Positions 4,478 through 13,167 of a DNA stretch of 19,700 nucleotides are shown one piece after another. The position numbers and the translations under genes were made by a program. Below the pieces are notes generated by a model. The model saw nothing but the letters and a program-made list of their open reading frames with translations. It was not told the DNA's origin and ran no database searches. Position 1 is the stretch's first letter. The number at the start of each line of letters is the position of its first letter. Location of the stretch: positions 1 through 19,700 of the forward strand of contig CAAFXS010000089.1 in NCBI GenBank assembly GCA_900767025.1, in the 5' to 3' direction. The stretch comes from Clostridia bacterium (lineage in GTDB: Bacteria; Bacillota; Clostridia; Oscillospirales; Acutalibacteraceae).

Positions 4478-6940
4478 ATGAAAGCAAAGCGTTTGATAAA
4501 GCTATTTTTTAATAATGCGAAAAAAGTAAGTAAAAGTCAGTTCTTCAGAGCTAAATTCCATTTTACAAATTATTCAAAAAAATATCCTGTTGATGAAAAG
4601 CTAATGCTTTTTGAGGCTTTCAGCGGTGACGATTTTTCGGGCAACCCTTTCTATGTTTTTGAGCATATCTACAAAAATTCGGAGTACAGAGATTTCAAAA
4701 AGGTTATCTCCGTTAACAAATCAAGCATTGAAAAGGTGCAGGAGCTTATTAACAGATACGGCTATACGGAAAATGTTGAGATTGTTCAGAAAAACAGCCT
4801 TAAATACTGCCGTGCGCTTACAACCGCAAAGTACCTTGTTAACAATGTTGCCTTCCCTACCTATTTTATCAAAAAAGAGGGTCAGGTTTATCTTAACACC
4901 TGGCACGGCACCCCCCTTAAGGGACTGGGCAGGAGCATTAAGGATAACCCCAACAGTATAGGAAATGTTCAGCGTAATTTCCTTATGTCCGATTATCTTC
5001 TTTACTCAAATGACTATTCCTTTGAGCATATGAGAGAGGACTATATGCTTGATCAATTTTATACCGGCGAGTATGTGCTGGGTGGATACGCCTGCAACAG
5101 CAGATTTTTCAACCCGGAAAGAGCACAGCAGGTTCGTGAGGAGTTTGAGCTACAGGGCAAAAAGGTTGTTGTTTATATGCCGACCTGGCGCGATATGCCC
5201 AAATACGGCGGTATTAACGAGCAGATTTACTATATTATGCATCTGCTTGTGGAGCTTGAAACAAGGCTTAACGATGACACCGTTGTTTTTGTTAAGCTTC
5301 ACCATCTTGCAAAGGGCGAAATAGATTTAGAGGGCTTTAGTAAAATCCGTGAGTTCCCCTCAAATTACGAAACCTACGATTTTCTCTGTATGGCAGACTG
5401 CCTGATTACCGACTACTCAAGCGTTATGTTTGACTTTGCAAATACAGGCAGAAAAATACTCCTTTACACCTATGACAAGGAGGAGTATATGGCAGGCAGA
5501 AGTATGTATTTTGATATTGAAAAGCTGCCGTTTTTCGCTACTCACGACACACAGGCACTTGTAAAGGCTGTTAATGACGACAGTATGACAGTTGATTACA
5601 GCGAATTTGTCAAGGAGTTCTGTAATTATGACAACAAGGACGCCGCTAAAAACCTTGCAGAGCTGCTTGTTTACGGCAAAAAGGCTCCTGCTCTCAAGCT
5701 GATAAGCGGCTACGATTACCATAACGGCAAGGAAAATGTGCTGATTTACACAGGCGTTCTTGCTAAAAACGGTATGACAACTGCACTTAAAAACCTTGTC
5801 AGCAGTCTTGACCCGGATGAAAGAAACTATATTCTCACCTTCTATTCAAGAAAAACAAATCCCAACAAGCTGACCATTAACGAATTTCAAAAGGGAGTAA
5901 TGTATATCCCTATGCAGGGTCAGAAAAACCTTACAATCAGGGAAGCCTTTTTGCAGGTGTTCTATTATCTTAATATCAGCACCAAGTACACTGAAAAGAC
6001 TATGAACGATATTTATAAGCGAGAGCTTTCAAGGTGCTTCCCCACAATTAAGTTTGATCACGCTATTCATTTTACCGGCTACGAAAAGCATATTATGCAG
6101 CTTTTGGGCAGGCTTGACTGCAAAAAGTATATTTGGGTTCATAATAATATGTACAAGGAGGCCGAAACCAAGGGCAACTTCCACATTAATTCAATCAAAT
6201 ATGCTTATTCCCATTTTGATAAAATCGTTATCGTAAGAGATACAATGAGGGAAGAGCTGGAAAGCTTTATGACCCCTGCCGAAAAGGATAAGATTTGCGT
6301 TGTTCACAATCAGAATGACGTGGAAACCATACTTGCCAAGTCGGAGCAGGAGGTTGAGTTCCAAAAGGATACCTTCTGCAATGTGACTGTTGAGGAGCTT
6401 AACGAGGTCCTTGCAGACAGGTCCTGCAACAAATTTATCAATATTGCAAGATTTTCACAGGAAAAGGGTATTGATAGGCTTATTACCGCCTTTGATAAAT
6501 ACAGGAAAAAGTATGATAATACTGCAAGGCTGATAATAATCGGAGGCTACGGTGCAGAGTTCCAAAACATCCTTTCAATGATACAGGACGAGGACGGAAA
6601 TGTTATTACACCGAATATTATTATTATCAAATCCATTGTAAACCCTTATCCTATCCTTAAAAAATGTGATGCCTTCGTGCTTTCCTCACTTTATGAGGGC
6701 CTGCCTATGACTATTATTGAGGCACTGATACTTGATGTTCCCGTTATTTCAACAAATATCACAGGTCCCCGTGAGTTTTTGGAAAAGGGCTACGGTCAGC
6801 TTGTTGATAACAGCGAGCAGGGCTTAATCGACGGTTTTAGGGAATTCCGGGAAACAGGTCTCAAAGGTCTTGAAAAATTTGATGTTTACAAATTTAACCG
6901 TGACGCTATGGAAGAATTTGAACAAATTTTTGAAAATTAA
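4478..6940 (+). CDS. fusion of TagB/TagF-type glycerophosphotransferase and GT4 glycosyltransferase
   Basis: I choose ATG 4478 over ATG 4472 because the GGAG at 4467-4470 is 7 nt from the former and only 1 nt from the latter. The 820-aa product has two catalytic parts. Residues ~40-400 carry the CDP-glycerol glycerophosphotransferase pattern: NTWHGTPLKGLG (Trp142), VVYMPTWRD, VKLHH and ITDYSSVMFDF (TDYSS at 311-315). Residues ~415-820 form a GT-B, GT4 type glycosyltransferase: FINIARFSQEKGIDRL (Arg658, Lys663), then DAFVLSSLYEGLPMTIIEAL with the E-x7-E pair Glu740/Glu748, then STNITGPREFL. There is no signal peptide, so it acts at the cytoplasmic face. Such enzymes build teichoic-acid-like or capsular phosphopolymers from CDP-glycerol or a related CDP-polyol and a nucleotide sugar. 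No other tag/tar genes are near. An intrinsic terminator follows. Confidence 0.88.
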   Translation: MKAKRLIKLFFNNAKKVSKSQFFRAKFHFTNYSKKYPVDEKLMLFEAFSGDDFSGNPFYVFEHIYKNSEYRDFKKVISVNKSSIEKVQELINRYGYTENVEIVQKNSLKYCRALTTAKYLVNNVAFPTYFIKKEGQVYLNTWHGTPLKGLGRSIKDNPNSIGNVQRNFLMSDYLLYSNDYSFEHMREDYMLDQFYTGEYVLGGYACNSRFFNPERAQQVREEFELQGKKVVVYMPTWRDMPKYGGINEQIYYIMHLLVELETRLNDDTVVFVKLHHLAKGEIDLEGFSKIREFPSNYETYDFLCMADCLITDYSSVMFDFANTGRKILLYTYDKEEYMAGRSMYFDIEKLPFFATHDTQALVKAVNDDSMTVDYSEFVKEFCNYDNKDAAKNLAELLVYGKKAPALKLISGYDYHNGKENVLIYTGVLAKNGMTTALKNLVSSLDPDERNYILTFYSRKTNPNKLTINEFQKGVMYIPMQGQKNLTIREAFLQVFYYLNISTKYTEKTMNDIYKRELSRCFPTIKFDHAIHFTGYEKHIMQLLGRLDCKKYIWVHNNMYKEAETKGNFHINSIKYAYSHFDKIVIVRDTMREELESFMTPAEKDKICVVHNQNDVETILAKSEQEVEFQKDTFCNVTVEELNEVLADRSCNKFINIARFSQEKGIDRLITAFDKYRKKYDNTARLIIIGGYGAEFQNILSMIQDEDGNVITPNIIIIKSIVNPYPILKKCDAFVLSSLYEGLPMTIIEALILDVPVISTNITGPREFLEKGYGQLVDNSEQGLIDGFREFRETGLKGLEKFDVYKFNRDAMEEFEQIFEN

Positions 6941-6950
6941 AAACAGTAAT

Positions 6951-6979
6951 AAAATCCCCGTATTGCCTGCGGGGATTTT
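6951..6979 (+). terminator. intrinsic terminator after the glycerophosphotransferase
   Basis: Perfect 10-bp stem AAAATCCCCG/CGGGGATTTT (6951-6960 with 6970-6979), 9-nt loop, 10 nt after the stop. The T tract is part of the stem. The symmetry would let it work in both directions. Confidence 0.85.
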
Positions 6980-6995
6980 GGCAACTAAATTGGTA

Positions 6996-7024
6996 TTGCT
7001 TATAATTAGGTATTATGATATAAT
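6996..7024 (+). promoter_or_regulatory. promoter of the rnf operon
   Basis: -35 TTGCTT (6996-7001), 17-nt spacer, perfect -10 TATAAT (7019-7024), about 50 nt before the rnfC start. The leader is AT-rich with no riboswitch-like structure that I can see. Confidence 0.65.
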
Positions 7025-7073
7025 TTAATGAATTACATTTTAATATTTATTATAATTGAGGAGTGTTTTTACT

Positions 7074-8393
7074 ATGAAATTAAAATCATTCAGGAAGGGA
7101 GTTCATCCGTATCAGGGCAAGGAACTGTCAAGGGACTGTCCCATTAAAGCCGTGCCTGCCTCTGAGCTGATGGTTTATCCGCTGTCACAGAGCATCGGCG
7201 CACCGGCAAAGCCCTGCGTACAGACCGGTGACAGGGTGCTGAAGGGGCAGATGATTGCCGAGTCCGACGGATTTATTTCAGCTCCGATTTACAGCAGTGT
7301 TTCAGGCACCGTTAAGGCAATTGAAAACAGGCTTGTAATCAGCGGCGAGAAGGCTTTGTCAATAGTTATTGAAAATGACGGACAGGATGAAGTCTACGGT
7401 AATTTCGGTGAGCCTGCCGATGCTGACAGCTATTCTGCCGAAAAAATTTCCGAAATCATTAAGGCTTCGGGCATCGTCGGCTTGGGTGGTGCAGGATTTC
7501 CCACAAGCGTTAAGCTTTCTCCCAAAAATCCTCTTAATATCGACACGCTGATAATCAACGGCGCCGAGTGCGAGCCTTATCTTACCTCGGATTACCGCCT
7601 GATGCTTGAAAAAAGCGGTGAAATTGTTAAGGGCATCAAAGCAGTGCTTAAGCTTTTCCGGAATGCCAAAGCGGTTATCGGCATTGAGGATAACAAGCCC
7701 GACGCAATTAAACTGATGCAGGAAAAGACTGCCGGCGAGGATAAAATTTCGGTTTTGGGGCTGAAAACAAAATATCCCCAGGGCGGTGAAAGACAATTGA
7801 TTTACGCCGCAACAGGAAGAAAAATCAATTCAAAAATGCTTCCTGCCGACAAGGGCTGTATCGTAATCAATACCGCAAGCTGTTATGCAATTTATGAGGC
7901 TGTTTATATGAATATGCCTTTGGTTCATAAGGTGATGACAATAAGCGGCGAGGGTGTTAATTCACCCTGCAATGTGGATGTTCCGCTGGGCATCAGCCAC
8001 AAGGATGTGCTTGATGCCGCAGGCGGTGCCAAGGAGGAGGTTGTTAAATTTATCTCCGGCGGAACAATGATGGGTACTGCAATGAGCACCCTTGATGTTC
8101 CGGTTACAAAGACCTCCTGCTCAATTCTTGCATTTTTAACCGATGATGTGGCAACCCTGGCACAGTCAAACTGTATCCACTGCGGCAAGTGCCTGTCGGC
8201 ATGTCCTCAGTCTTTAGTTCCGCAAATGCTTGCAAAAAGCGTTAAGGCTCTTGATTTTGAAAAATTCGACAGCCTGGGCGGTATGGAATGTATTGAATGC
8301 GGCTGCTGTACCTTTGCCTGCCCTGCAAAAATTCCGCTTACACAGATGTTTAAGATGGGCAAGGCCAAGGTTCGCGAAACCCATAAGAGATAA
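7074..8393 (+). CDS. rnfC: Rnf complex subunit RnfC (NADH-side, FMN and Fe-S)
   Basis: RnfC is the peripheral cytoplasmic subunit where the Rnf pump exchanges electrons with NAD(H). The start is ATG 7074 with GAGGAG 10 nt upstream; an in-frame TTG at 7056 falls on the Shine-Dalgarno and is rejected. The 439-aa protein shows the N-terminal RnfC barrel-sandwich domain (GVHPYQGKELSRDCPIK, then TGDRVLKGQMIAESDGFISA). The nucleotide/FMN-binding GLGGAGFPTSVKL is at residues 136-148, followed by INGAECEPYLTSDYRLML and the SLBB region. Two [4Fe-4S] ferredoxin motifs follow: Cys367/370/373/377 and Cys406/409/412/416. The length is usual for clostridial RnfC; the E. coli RsxC C-terminal extension is absent. 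It is the first gene of the operon, with rnfD 15 nt downstream. Confidence 0.97.
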   Translation: MKLKSFRKGVHPYQGKELSRDCPIKAVPASELMVYPLSQSIGAPAKPCVQTGDRVLKGQMIAESDGFISAPIYSSVSGTVKAIENRLVISGEKALSIVIENDGQDEVYGNFGEPADADSYSAEKISEIIKASGIVGLGGAGFPTSVKLSPKNPLNIDTLIINGAECEPYLTSDYRLMLEKSGEIVKGIKAVLKLFRNAKAVIGIEDNKPDAIKLMQEKTAGEDKISVLGLKTKYPQGGERQLIYAATGRKINSKMLPADKGCIVINTASCYAIYEAVYMNMPLVHKVMTISGEGVNSPCNVDVPLGISHKDVLDAAGGAKEEVVKFISGGTMMGTAMSTLDVPVTKTSCSILAFLTDDVATLAQSNCIHCGKCLSACPQSLVPQMLAKSVKALDFEKFDSLGGMECIECGCCTFACPAKIPLTQMFKMGKAKVRETHKR

Positions 8394-8408
8394 GGAGGAG
8401 AAAGGTAA

Positions 8409-9350
8409 ATGTATAATATTTCGGTATCTCCCCATGTGAGATCACAGAACACGACCAAGGCAGTTATGAGAGATGTTGCCATTGCACTTCTGCCGGTGCT
8501 TGCCTTCGGTGTTTATCAGTTCGGTATTGATGCGCTGATTATTATTGCAATCAGCGTTGTAACCTGTGTTGTAAGCGAGCTTTTGTTTGAGCTTATCGCC
8601 AAAAAGCCTATAACGATTTTCGATTACAGTGCAGTTGTAACAGGACTCATTTTGGCAATCAACCTGCCATCAACTGTTCCATGGTGGATTCCCGTTATCG
8701 GCGGCGTTTTTGCAATAATCGGAGTCAAAATGCTTTTCGGCGGCTTGGGTCAGAATTTTATGAACCCTGCTTTGGCTGCAAGATGCTTTTTGCTTATTTC
8801 CTTTGCAGGAAGAATGAGCAATTTTGCCGTTGACGCCTTTTCCGGTGCAACACCTCTTGCAGTTCTCAAATCAGGTGAAAGCGTTGACTTACTTACTCTG
8901 TTTTTAGGCTACCACAGCGGCTGTATCGGCGAGGTATCCGCTTTGGCAATTCTTGCAGGCGGTCTTTACCTGATAATCAAAAAGGTTATTTCAGTGAGAA
9001 TTCCGCTTTCGTACATTCTTTCAACCGTTGTTTTTGTTGCAATTATCAATGCTGCACAGGGCAATGATATCAGTGTGAATTACCTTGTAGGACAGGTGCT
9101 TTCCGGCGGACTTTTGGTTGGCGCATTCTTTATGGCAACCGACTATGTAACAAGTCCAATTACCGTAAAGGGTCAGCTGCTTTACGGCGTGGTCCTGGGA
9201 TTGCTTACGGCTCTGTTCAGAGTTTTGGGCTCCTCTGCCGAGGGCGTTTCCTATGCAATTATCATAGGCAACCTGCTTGTTCCTCTTATTGAAAAGATTA
9301 CGGTTCCAAAGCCTTTCGGCTGTGAAAAAGCGAAAGGAGAGAAAAAATAA
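8409..9350 (+). CDS. rnfD: Rnf complex subunit RnfD (membrane, covalent FMN)
   Basis: RnfD is an integral membrane subunit related to NqrB that carries covalently bound FMN on the outer side and contributes to the ion path. The 313-aa product begins MYNISVSPHVRSQNTT, has about nine to ten TM helices, and contains the flavinylation motif DAFSGATPLAVL with the acceptor Thr148 (S145-G146-A147-T148). Other family signatures are GGLGQNFMNPALAARCFLL before it and FFMATDYVTSPIT near the end. AAGGAGGAGAAAGG precedes the ATG. The stop overlaps the rnfG start (TAATG). FMN would be attached by ApbE, encoded at 13235-14284. Confidence 0.97.
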   Translation: MYNISVSPHVRSQNTTKAVMRDVAIALLPVLAFGVYQFGIDALIIIAISVVTCVVSELLFELIAKKPITIFDYSAVVTGLILAINLPSTVPWWIPVIGGVFAIIGVKMLFGGLGQNFMNPALAARCFLLISFAGRMSNFAVDAFSGATPLAVLKSGESVDLLTLFLGYHSGCIGEVSALAILAGGLYLIIKKVISVRIPLSYILSTVVFVAIINAAQGNDISVNYLVGQVLSGGLLVGAFFMATDYVTSPITVKGQLLYGVVLGLLTALFRVLGSSAEGVSYAIIIGNLLVPLIEKITVPKPFGCEKAKGEKK

Positions 9351-9997
9351 TGGCAAAGAAAAAATCAGGCGTATTAATTAATACAGTAGCTCTTTTGGCA
9401 GTAACCTTTGTCTGCGTAGCTCTTTTGGCTGTTGTTAACCAAATAACAAGAGGACCTATCGAGCAGGCGGAGATTGAGGCGAGAGCCGCCGCTTATTCGG
9501 CAGTTTATCCGGGTGCTCCCGGCTTTGCCGAGGTTGAAAATACTCAGGAAATGCTTGACAGCTCCGCAGAGCTTTTGGAAAATTCGGGCTGCGGCGGATG
9601 TTCAATTGACGATGTGCTTTCCGTAACCGATAACAGCGGTGCGGTACAGGGATATGTTGTATCTGCCACCTCACCCTCGGGCTACGGCGGTGATTTGCAG
9701 ATTGCAATAGGCATTACTGCCGACGGCAAGCTTACAGGCTTTGATGTTATTTCCCACAGTGAAACCCCGGGCTTCGGTGCAAAGAGCACAGAGCCGGAAT
9801 TTAAAAATCAGTTTGCAGGCAAGCCTGCGTCAAAGCTTTCATATTCAAAAACAGGTGCTGCATCCGAAACCGAATTTGACGCGGTAAGCGGTGCAACAAT
9901 TACCACAAAAGCAGTTGAAGAGGCCGTTAACTCAGCCATTGTTTTCTATCAGGAAAACTTTGCCGGCGGCGTTCAGACAAGTGAGAAAGGGGAGTGA
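9350..9997 (+). CDS. rnfG: Rnf complex subunit RnfG (single-pass, covalent FMN)
   Basis: RnfG, related to NqrC, is anchored by one N-terminal TM helix (about residues 8-29) and holds covalent FMN outside the membrane. The 215-aa protein has the FMN_bind domain with GYVVSATSPSGYGGDLQIAI and the family's SHSETPGFGAK. The ApbE target motif DAVSGATITTKAV places the FMN ester on Thr183. A small insert CGGCSIDD (a Cys-x2-Cys pair) lies ahead of the domain; I do not know it as a general family feature. The start codon overlaps the rnfD stop, and GGAGAG lies upstream. It is the fourth-subunit homologue of the stand-alone FMN_bind protein at 14296-14883. Confidence 0.97.
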   Translation: MAKKKSGVLINTVALLAVTFVCVALLAVVNQITRGPIEQAEIEARAAAYSAVYPGAPGFAEVENTQEMLDSSAELLENSGCGGCSIDDVLSVTDNSGAVQGYVVSATSPSGYGGDLQIAIGITADGKLTGFDVISHSETPGFGAKSTEPEFKNQFAGKPASKLSYSKTGAASETEFDAVSGATITTKAVEEAVNSAIVFYQENFAGGVQTSEKGE

Positions 9998-10002
9998 GAC
10001 TG

Positions 10003-10686
10003 ATGAAAAAAGTATTTGAAAGACTTTATAACGGTATAATTAAAGAAAATCCCGTGCTTGTTTTGATGCTTGGTATGTGTCCCACTCTTGCTGTAACAAC
10101 AAGTGCTAAAAACGGACTTGGTATGGGTGTTGCCACTATGGCAGTATTGATAATGTCAAATTTCATTATCTCTTTACTCAGAAAGGTTATTCCAAACGGC
10201 GTTCGTGTGCCGGTTTATATCATAATTATTGCATCCTTTGTAACAATTGTTGAAATGCTTATGCACGCATATGTTACCTCCCTTTACAGCAGCTTGGGAA
10301 TTTATATTCCTCTTATTGTTGTTAACTGTATTATTCTTGGCAGAGCGGAAACATATGCATCTAAAAACAATCCTATCCTTTCAATATTTGACGGTATCGG
10401 CATAGGACTTGGCTTCACAGTGGGTCTTACCCTTATCGGTATTGTAAGAGAGCTTTTGGGCGCAGGAACAATTTTCGATCTCCGGGTAATGCCCGAGTCC
10501 TACGAGCCTGTATCAATATTTGTAATGGCTCCGGGTGCGTTCTTCGTGCTTGCAATTCTCTGTGCATTGCAGAATAAATTTAAGCTCAAGGGTGCCAACA
10601 GGCATGTGAAGGGCAACGGCAGCTGCAACGGTGACTGCAAAAACTGCCCGTCTGCATCAGGAGAGGAGGTAGAGCATAATGGCTAA
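10003..10686 (+). CDS. rnfE: Rnf complex subunit RnfE (membrane, Fe-S)
   Basis: RnfE pairs with RnfA in the membrane; structural work on Rnf places a [2Fe-2S] cluster between the two subunits. I start at ATG 10003 because AAAGGGGAG is 8 nt upstream; a GTG at 9994 overlaps the Shine-Dalgarno. The 227-aa product begins MKKVFERLYNGIIKENPVLV and has about six TM helices. The two conserved half-helix cysteines are Cys26 (LGMCPTLAVT) and Cys109 (VVNCIILGRAE). After the last helix comes a hydrophilic tail of about 30 residues containing Cys208-x3-Cys212-x2-Cys215. This tail is longer than in the core family and could bind a metal. The stop overlaps rnfA by 8 nt. Confidence 0.96.
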   Translation: MKKVFERLYNGIIKENPVLVLMLGMCPTLAVTTSAKNGLGMGVATMAVLIMSNFIISLLRKVIPNGVRVPVYIIIIASFVTIVEMLMHAYVTSLYSSLGIYIPLIVVNCIILGRAETYASKNNPILSIFDGIGIGLGFTVGLTLIGIVRELLGAGTIFDLRVMPESYEPVSIFVMAPGAFFVLAILCALQNKFKLKGANRHVKGNGSCNGDCKNCPSASGEEVEHNG

Positions 10687-11257
10687 AACTCTGTTTCTTG
10701 TTTTAATTACTACTGCACTTATCAACAATGTTGTATTAAGTCAGTTCTTGGGTATATGCCCGTTTTTAGGTGTTTCAAGGAATATTAAAACCGCCGCAGG
10801 TATGGGCGGAGCAGTTGTTTTCGTAATTACTCTTTCCTCTGCCGTAACCAGCCTGCTCTACACCTATGTTCTCGATAAGCTAAATCTGACATATCTGAAA
10901 ACAATTGTGTTTATTGCAGTAATTGCTTTTCTTGTTCAGCTTGTTGAAATCTTTCTTAAAAAGGCAGTGCCTGTTCTCTATAAGAGCTTGGGCGTTTATC
11001 TGCCGCTTATCACAACAAACTGTGCGGTTCTCGGTACTGCACTGACAAATGTTCAGCAGTCAAACGATTTTGTAACAAGCGTTGTTACAGGTCTGGGCAC
11101 TGCGTTAGGCTTCTGTGTTGCAATTATCATTATGGCAGGTGTCCGTGAAAAGACGGAAAACAACGATTTCCCCAAATCCTTTGCAGGAACTCCTGCGGTT
11201 CTTATGACCGCCTGTCTTATGTCAATTGCATTCTATGGCTTTAATGTGTTCGCTTAA
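10679..11257 (+). CDS. rnfA: Rnf complex subunit RnfA (membrane, Fe-S)
   Basis: The 192-aa protein is the usual RnfA/NqrE length, with six TM helices and inverted topology relative to RnfE. Conserved pieces are INNVVLSQFLGICPFLGVS (Cys27) and YLPLITTNCAVLGTAL (Cys115); these cysteines are the expected ligands of the intramembrane [2Fe-2S] cluster shared with RnfE. GAGGAGGTAGAGC precedes the ATG, which lies inside the end of rnfE (8-nt overlap). The gene is followed by rnfB after 14 nt. Confidence 0.97.
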   Translation: MAKTLFLVLITTALINNVVLSQFLGICPFLGVSRNIKTAAGMGGAVVFVITLSSAVTSLLYTYVLDKLNLTYLKTIVFIAVIAFLVQLVEIFLKKAVPVLYKSLGVYLPLITTNCAVLGTALTNVQQSNDFVTSVVTGLGTALGFCVAIIIMAGVREKTENNDFPKSFAGTPAVLMTACLMSIAFYGFNVFA

Positions 11258-11271
11258 TAGGAGGGAACAAG

Positions 11272-12069
11272 ATGAATTTTAACGAAATTATTACAGCGGT
11301 TGTAACCGTATGTATAATTAGTATAATTATAGGCGTTGTAATCAGCATTGCCGAAAAGGTGTTTCATGTTGAGGTCGACGAAAAAGAGGTCAAGGTCCGT
11401 GAGGCACTTCCCGGCAGTAACTGCGGCGGCTGCGGATATGCAGGCTGTGACAGTCTTGCAAAGGCTATTGCCAAGGGCGAGGCACCTGTAACTGCCTGCC
11501 CGGTTGGAGGAAAGCCCGTGGCAGAGCAAATTGCCGCTATTATGGGTCAGCAGGTAGGCGAGCTGGAAAGAAAGGTTGCATATGTTAAATGCGACGGCAC
11601 AAGCGAACGCAGACAGACCGACTATAACTATATAGGTATAGACAGCTGCGTTTACGCCGCAAAAATGCCGGGCTCAAGCCCCTATGCCTGCAAATACGGT
11701 TGTTTGGGCTACGGCTCCTGTGCAAAGGTGTGCCCGGTCAGAGCAATAAGAATTATCGACAGAAAGGCAGTTGTTGACGAGAGTCTTTGTATTGCCTGCG
11801 GAAAATGTATAAATATCTGTCCTCATCACCTTATTGAGTTTGTACCTGCAAACAGCACCTACCGTGTGCAGTGCTCCTCACTTGCCAGAGGTAAAGAGGT
11901 TAGGGACGCCTGCACAGCAGGTTGTATCGGTTGCGGTATCTGTTCAAAGAATTGCCCAAGCGACGCAATTGTGTTTGAAAATAATATTGCACGGATTGAT
12001 TACGACAAGTGCACAAAATGCGGTACCTGCGAGCAAAAATGTCCAAGAAATATCATAAAGGTTAACTGA
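11272..12069 (+). CDS. rnfB: Rnf complex subunit RnfB (ferredoxin-accepting, Fe-S)
   Basis: RnfB takes electrons from reduced ferredoxin. The 265-aa product has an N-terminal TM helix (about 6-26), then the 4Fe-4S domain Cys51-x2-Cys54-x4-Cys59-x16-Cys76, written CGGCGYAGCDSLAKAIAKGE at its start. Four ferredoxin-like Cys groups follow, around CLGYGSCAKVCP, CIACGKCINICP, CIGCGICSKNCP and CTKCGTCEQKCP. The large number of clusters is usual for clostridial RnfB. AGGAGGG is upstream of the ATG. No intrinsic terminator follows, so transcription may run on into the lipoprotein gene at 12175. Confidence 0.97.
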   Translation: MNFNEIITAVVTVCIISIIIGVVISIAEKVFHVEVDEKEVKVREALPGSNCGGCGYAGCDSLAKAIAKGEAPVTACPVGGKPVAEQIAAIMGQQVGELERKVAYVKCDGTSERRQTDYNYIGIDSCVYAAKMPGSSPYACKYGCLGYGSCAKVCPVRAIRIIDRKAVVDESLCIACGKCINICPHHLIEFVPANSTYRVQCSSLARGKEVRDACTAGCIGCGICSKNCPSDAIVFENNIARIDYDKCTKCGTCEQKCPRNIIKVN

Positions 12070-12101
12070 AAATAATTATTTATAAAATTATTGATAAATT
12101 A

Positions 12102-12130
12102 TTGACAATCTCAACTTTTTAATATATTAT
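12102..12130 (+). promoter_or_regulatory. strong promoter of the duplicated-domain lipoprotein
   Basis: Perfect -35 TTGACA (12102-12107), 17-nt spacer, -10 TATTAT (12125-12130, 5/6). The leader is about 38 nt and ends in AAGGAGAGG. It is the best promoter match I found in the window. Confidence 0.8.
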
Positions 12131-12174
12131 ATGTGTATACTTTTTGTATCAAATTAATTAAGGAGAGGAAACTT

Positions 12175-13152
12175 ATGACAAAAATGAAGAAAATCCTTGC
12201 CGTTGGTCTTGCTTCTGTATTAGCTGTTTCTTTCGCAGCTTGCAGCAATGGCGGCGACCAGGGCACAGACGCAGGTAATGATGCAGCCGCTGTTAAGACA
12301 GGTCTTGCAGTAGTTAGCCAGATTCAGGATGTTAAGGAAACAACACTTACAATCGACTCTGTAGGCGCTGCTGTTCTTGTTGACGCAGAGGGCAAAATCG
12401 TTGATGTAAAGATTGACGAGGCTCAGACAAAGCCGGACCTTGCAGTTGACGCAGGTAATGTATCAGACCTTAGAACAAAGCTTGAGAAGAAAGAGGACTA
12501 CGCAATGAAGCCCGCTTCCGAGATCGGTAAAGAGTGGTACGAGCAGATTGCAGCTTTCGAGGCTTGGGCAAAGGGCAAGACTGTTGACGATATTAAGGCA
12601 GGCGTTGGCGAGGACGGTTATCCTGCCGCTGCTGACCTTAAGGCAGGCTGCACAATGCATGCTTCAGGCTTTGTAACAGCAGTTGCAAACGCAGTTGCAA
12701 GCGCTCAGGATTTAGGCGCTAAGTCAGGCGATACTCTTAAGCTTGCTATTAACACAGGCAAATACTACAAGAGTGACGAAACAAACCTTCAGTATGACTC
12801 TGATTTTGCTGCAGTAACCCTTGATGCAGACGGCAAGATTACATCATGCCTCATTGATGCATCACAGGCTAAGTGCACAATCGCTGACGGTAAGTTCACA
12901 GTTGCAGAGGGTGCTTTCACATCTAAGAAGGACCTTAAGGAAGGCTATGCAATGAAGGCTGCTTCTCCAATCGGTAAAGAGTGGTACGAGCAGGCTGCTG
13001 CTTATGAAGAGTGGGCAAAGGGCAAGACTGCTACTGACATCAAGGCTGCTGTTGGTGAAGACGGCGCAGCTAACGATGCTGACCTCAAGGCAGGCTGCAC
13101 AATCACAATCACATCAATTGCTGATACAGTTGCAGAGGCTGCTACCGTTTAA
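12175..13152 (+). CDS. lipoprotein with two copies of a ~110-residue domain
   Basis: The start is ATG 12175, with AAGGAGAGG 5 nt upstream. The 325-aa product has a lipoprotein signal peptide (lipobox F-A-A-C, Cys23), a short Gly/Asp/Ala linker, and two tandem copies of one domain, about residues 66-177 and 212-323. Matching landmarks are VDAEGKIVDVKID / LDADGKITSCLID, YAMKPASEIGKEWYEQ (109-124) / YAMKAASPIGKEWYEQ (258-273) and ADLKAGCT (153-160 / 302-309), with a constant offset of 149 residues over the last two. The beta-rich half with its DAxGKI turn resembles FMN_bind-type folds, but no S/T-G-A-T/S flavinylation motif is present. Codon choice is restricted (mostly AAG, GCA/GCT, GAC, GGC), which together with the promoter suggests high expression. 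It sits between rnf and apbE; function unknown, plausibly an extracytoplasmic partner of that redox system. Confidence 0.85.
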   Translation: MTKMKKILAVGLASVLAVSFAACSNGGDQGTDAGNDAAAVKTGLAVVSQIQDVKETTLTIDSVGAAVLVDAEGKIVDVKIDEAQTKPDLAVDAGNVSDLRTKLEKKEDYAMKPASEIGKEWYEQIAAFEAWAKGKTVDDIKAGVGEDGYPAAADLKAGCTMHASGFVTAVANAVASAQDLGAKSGDTLKLAINTGKYYKSDETNLQYDSDFAAVTLDADGKITSCLIDASQAKCTIADGKFTVAEGAFTSKKDLKEGYAMKAASPIGKEWYEQAAAYEEWAKGKTATDIKAAVGEDGAANDADLKAGCTITITSIADTVAEAATV

Positions 13153-13167
13153 TTCTGTAAAATATTG

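Noticed and set aside
6990..7073. FMN or other riboswitch upstream of rnfC
   Set aside because: The leader after the promoter is only about 45 nt and A/T-rich, too short and unstructured for a flavin or other known aptamer.
7359..7796. Antisense open frame of 145 codons across rnfC
   Set aside because: It mirrors strongly conserved RnfC sequence and has no promoter or ribosome site; codon composition explains it.
12070..12101. Terminator after rnfB
   Set aside because: The stretch is A/T-rich with only weak pairings and no GC stem followed by T's.
12175..13152. Covalent flavin attachment in the duplicated lipoprotein
   Set aside because: No D-x-x-S/T-G-A-T/S motif occurs in either copy; only the general beta-strand and DAxGKI pattern resembles FMN_bind.
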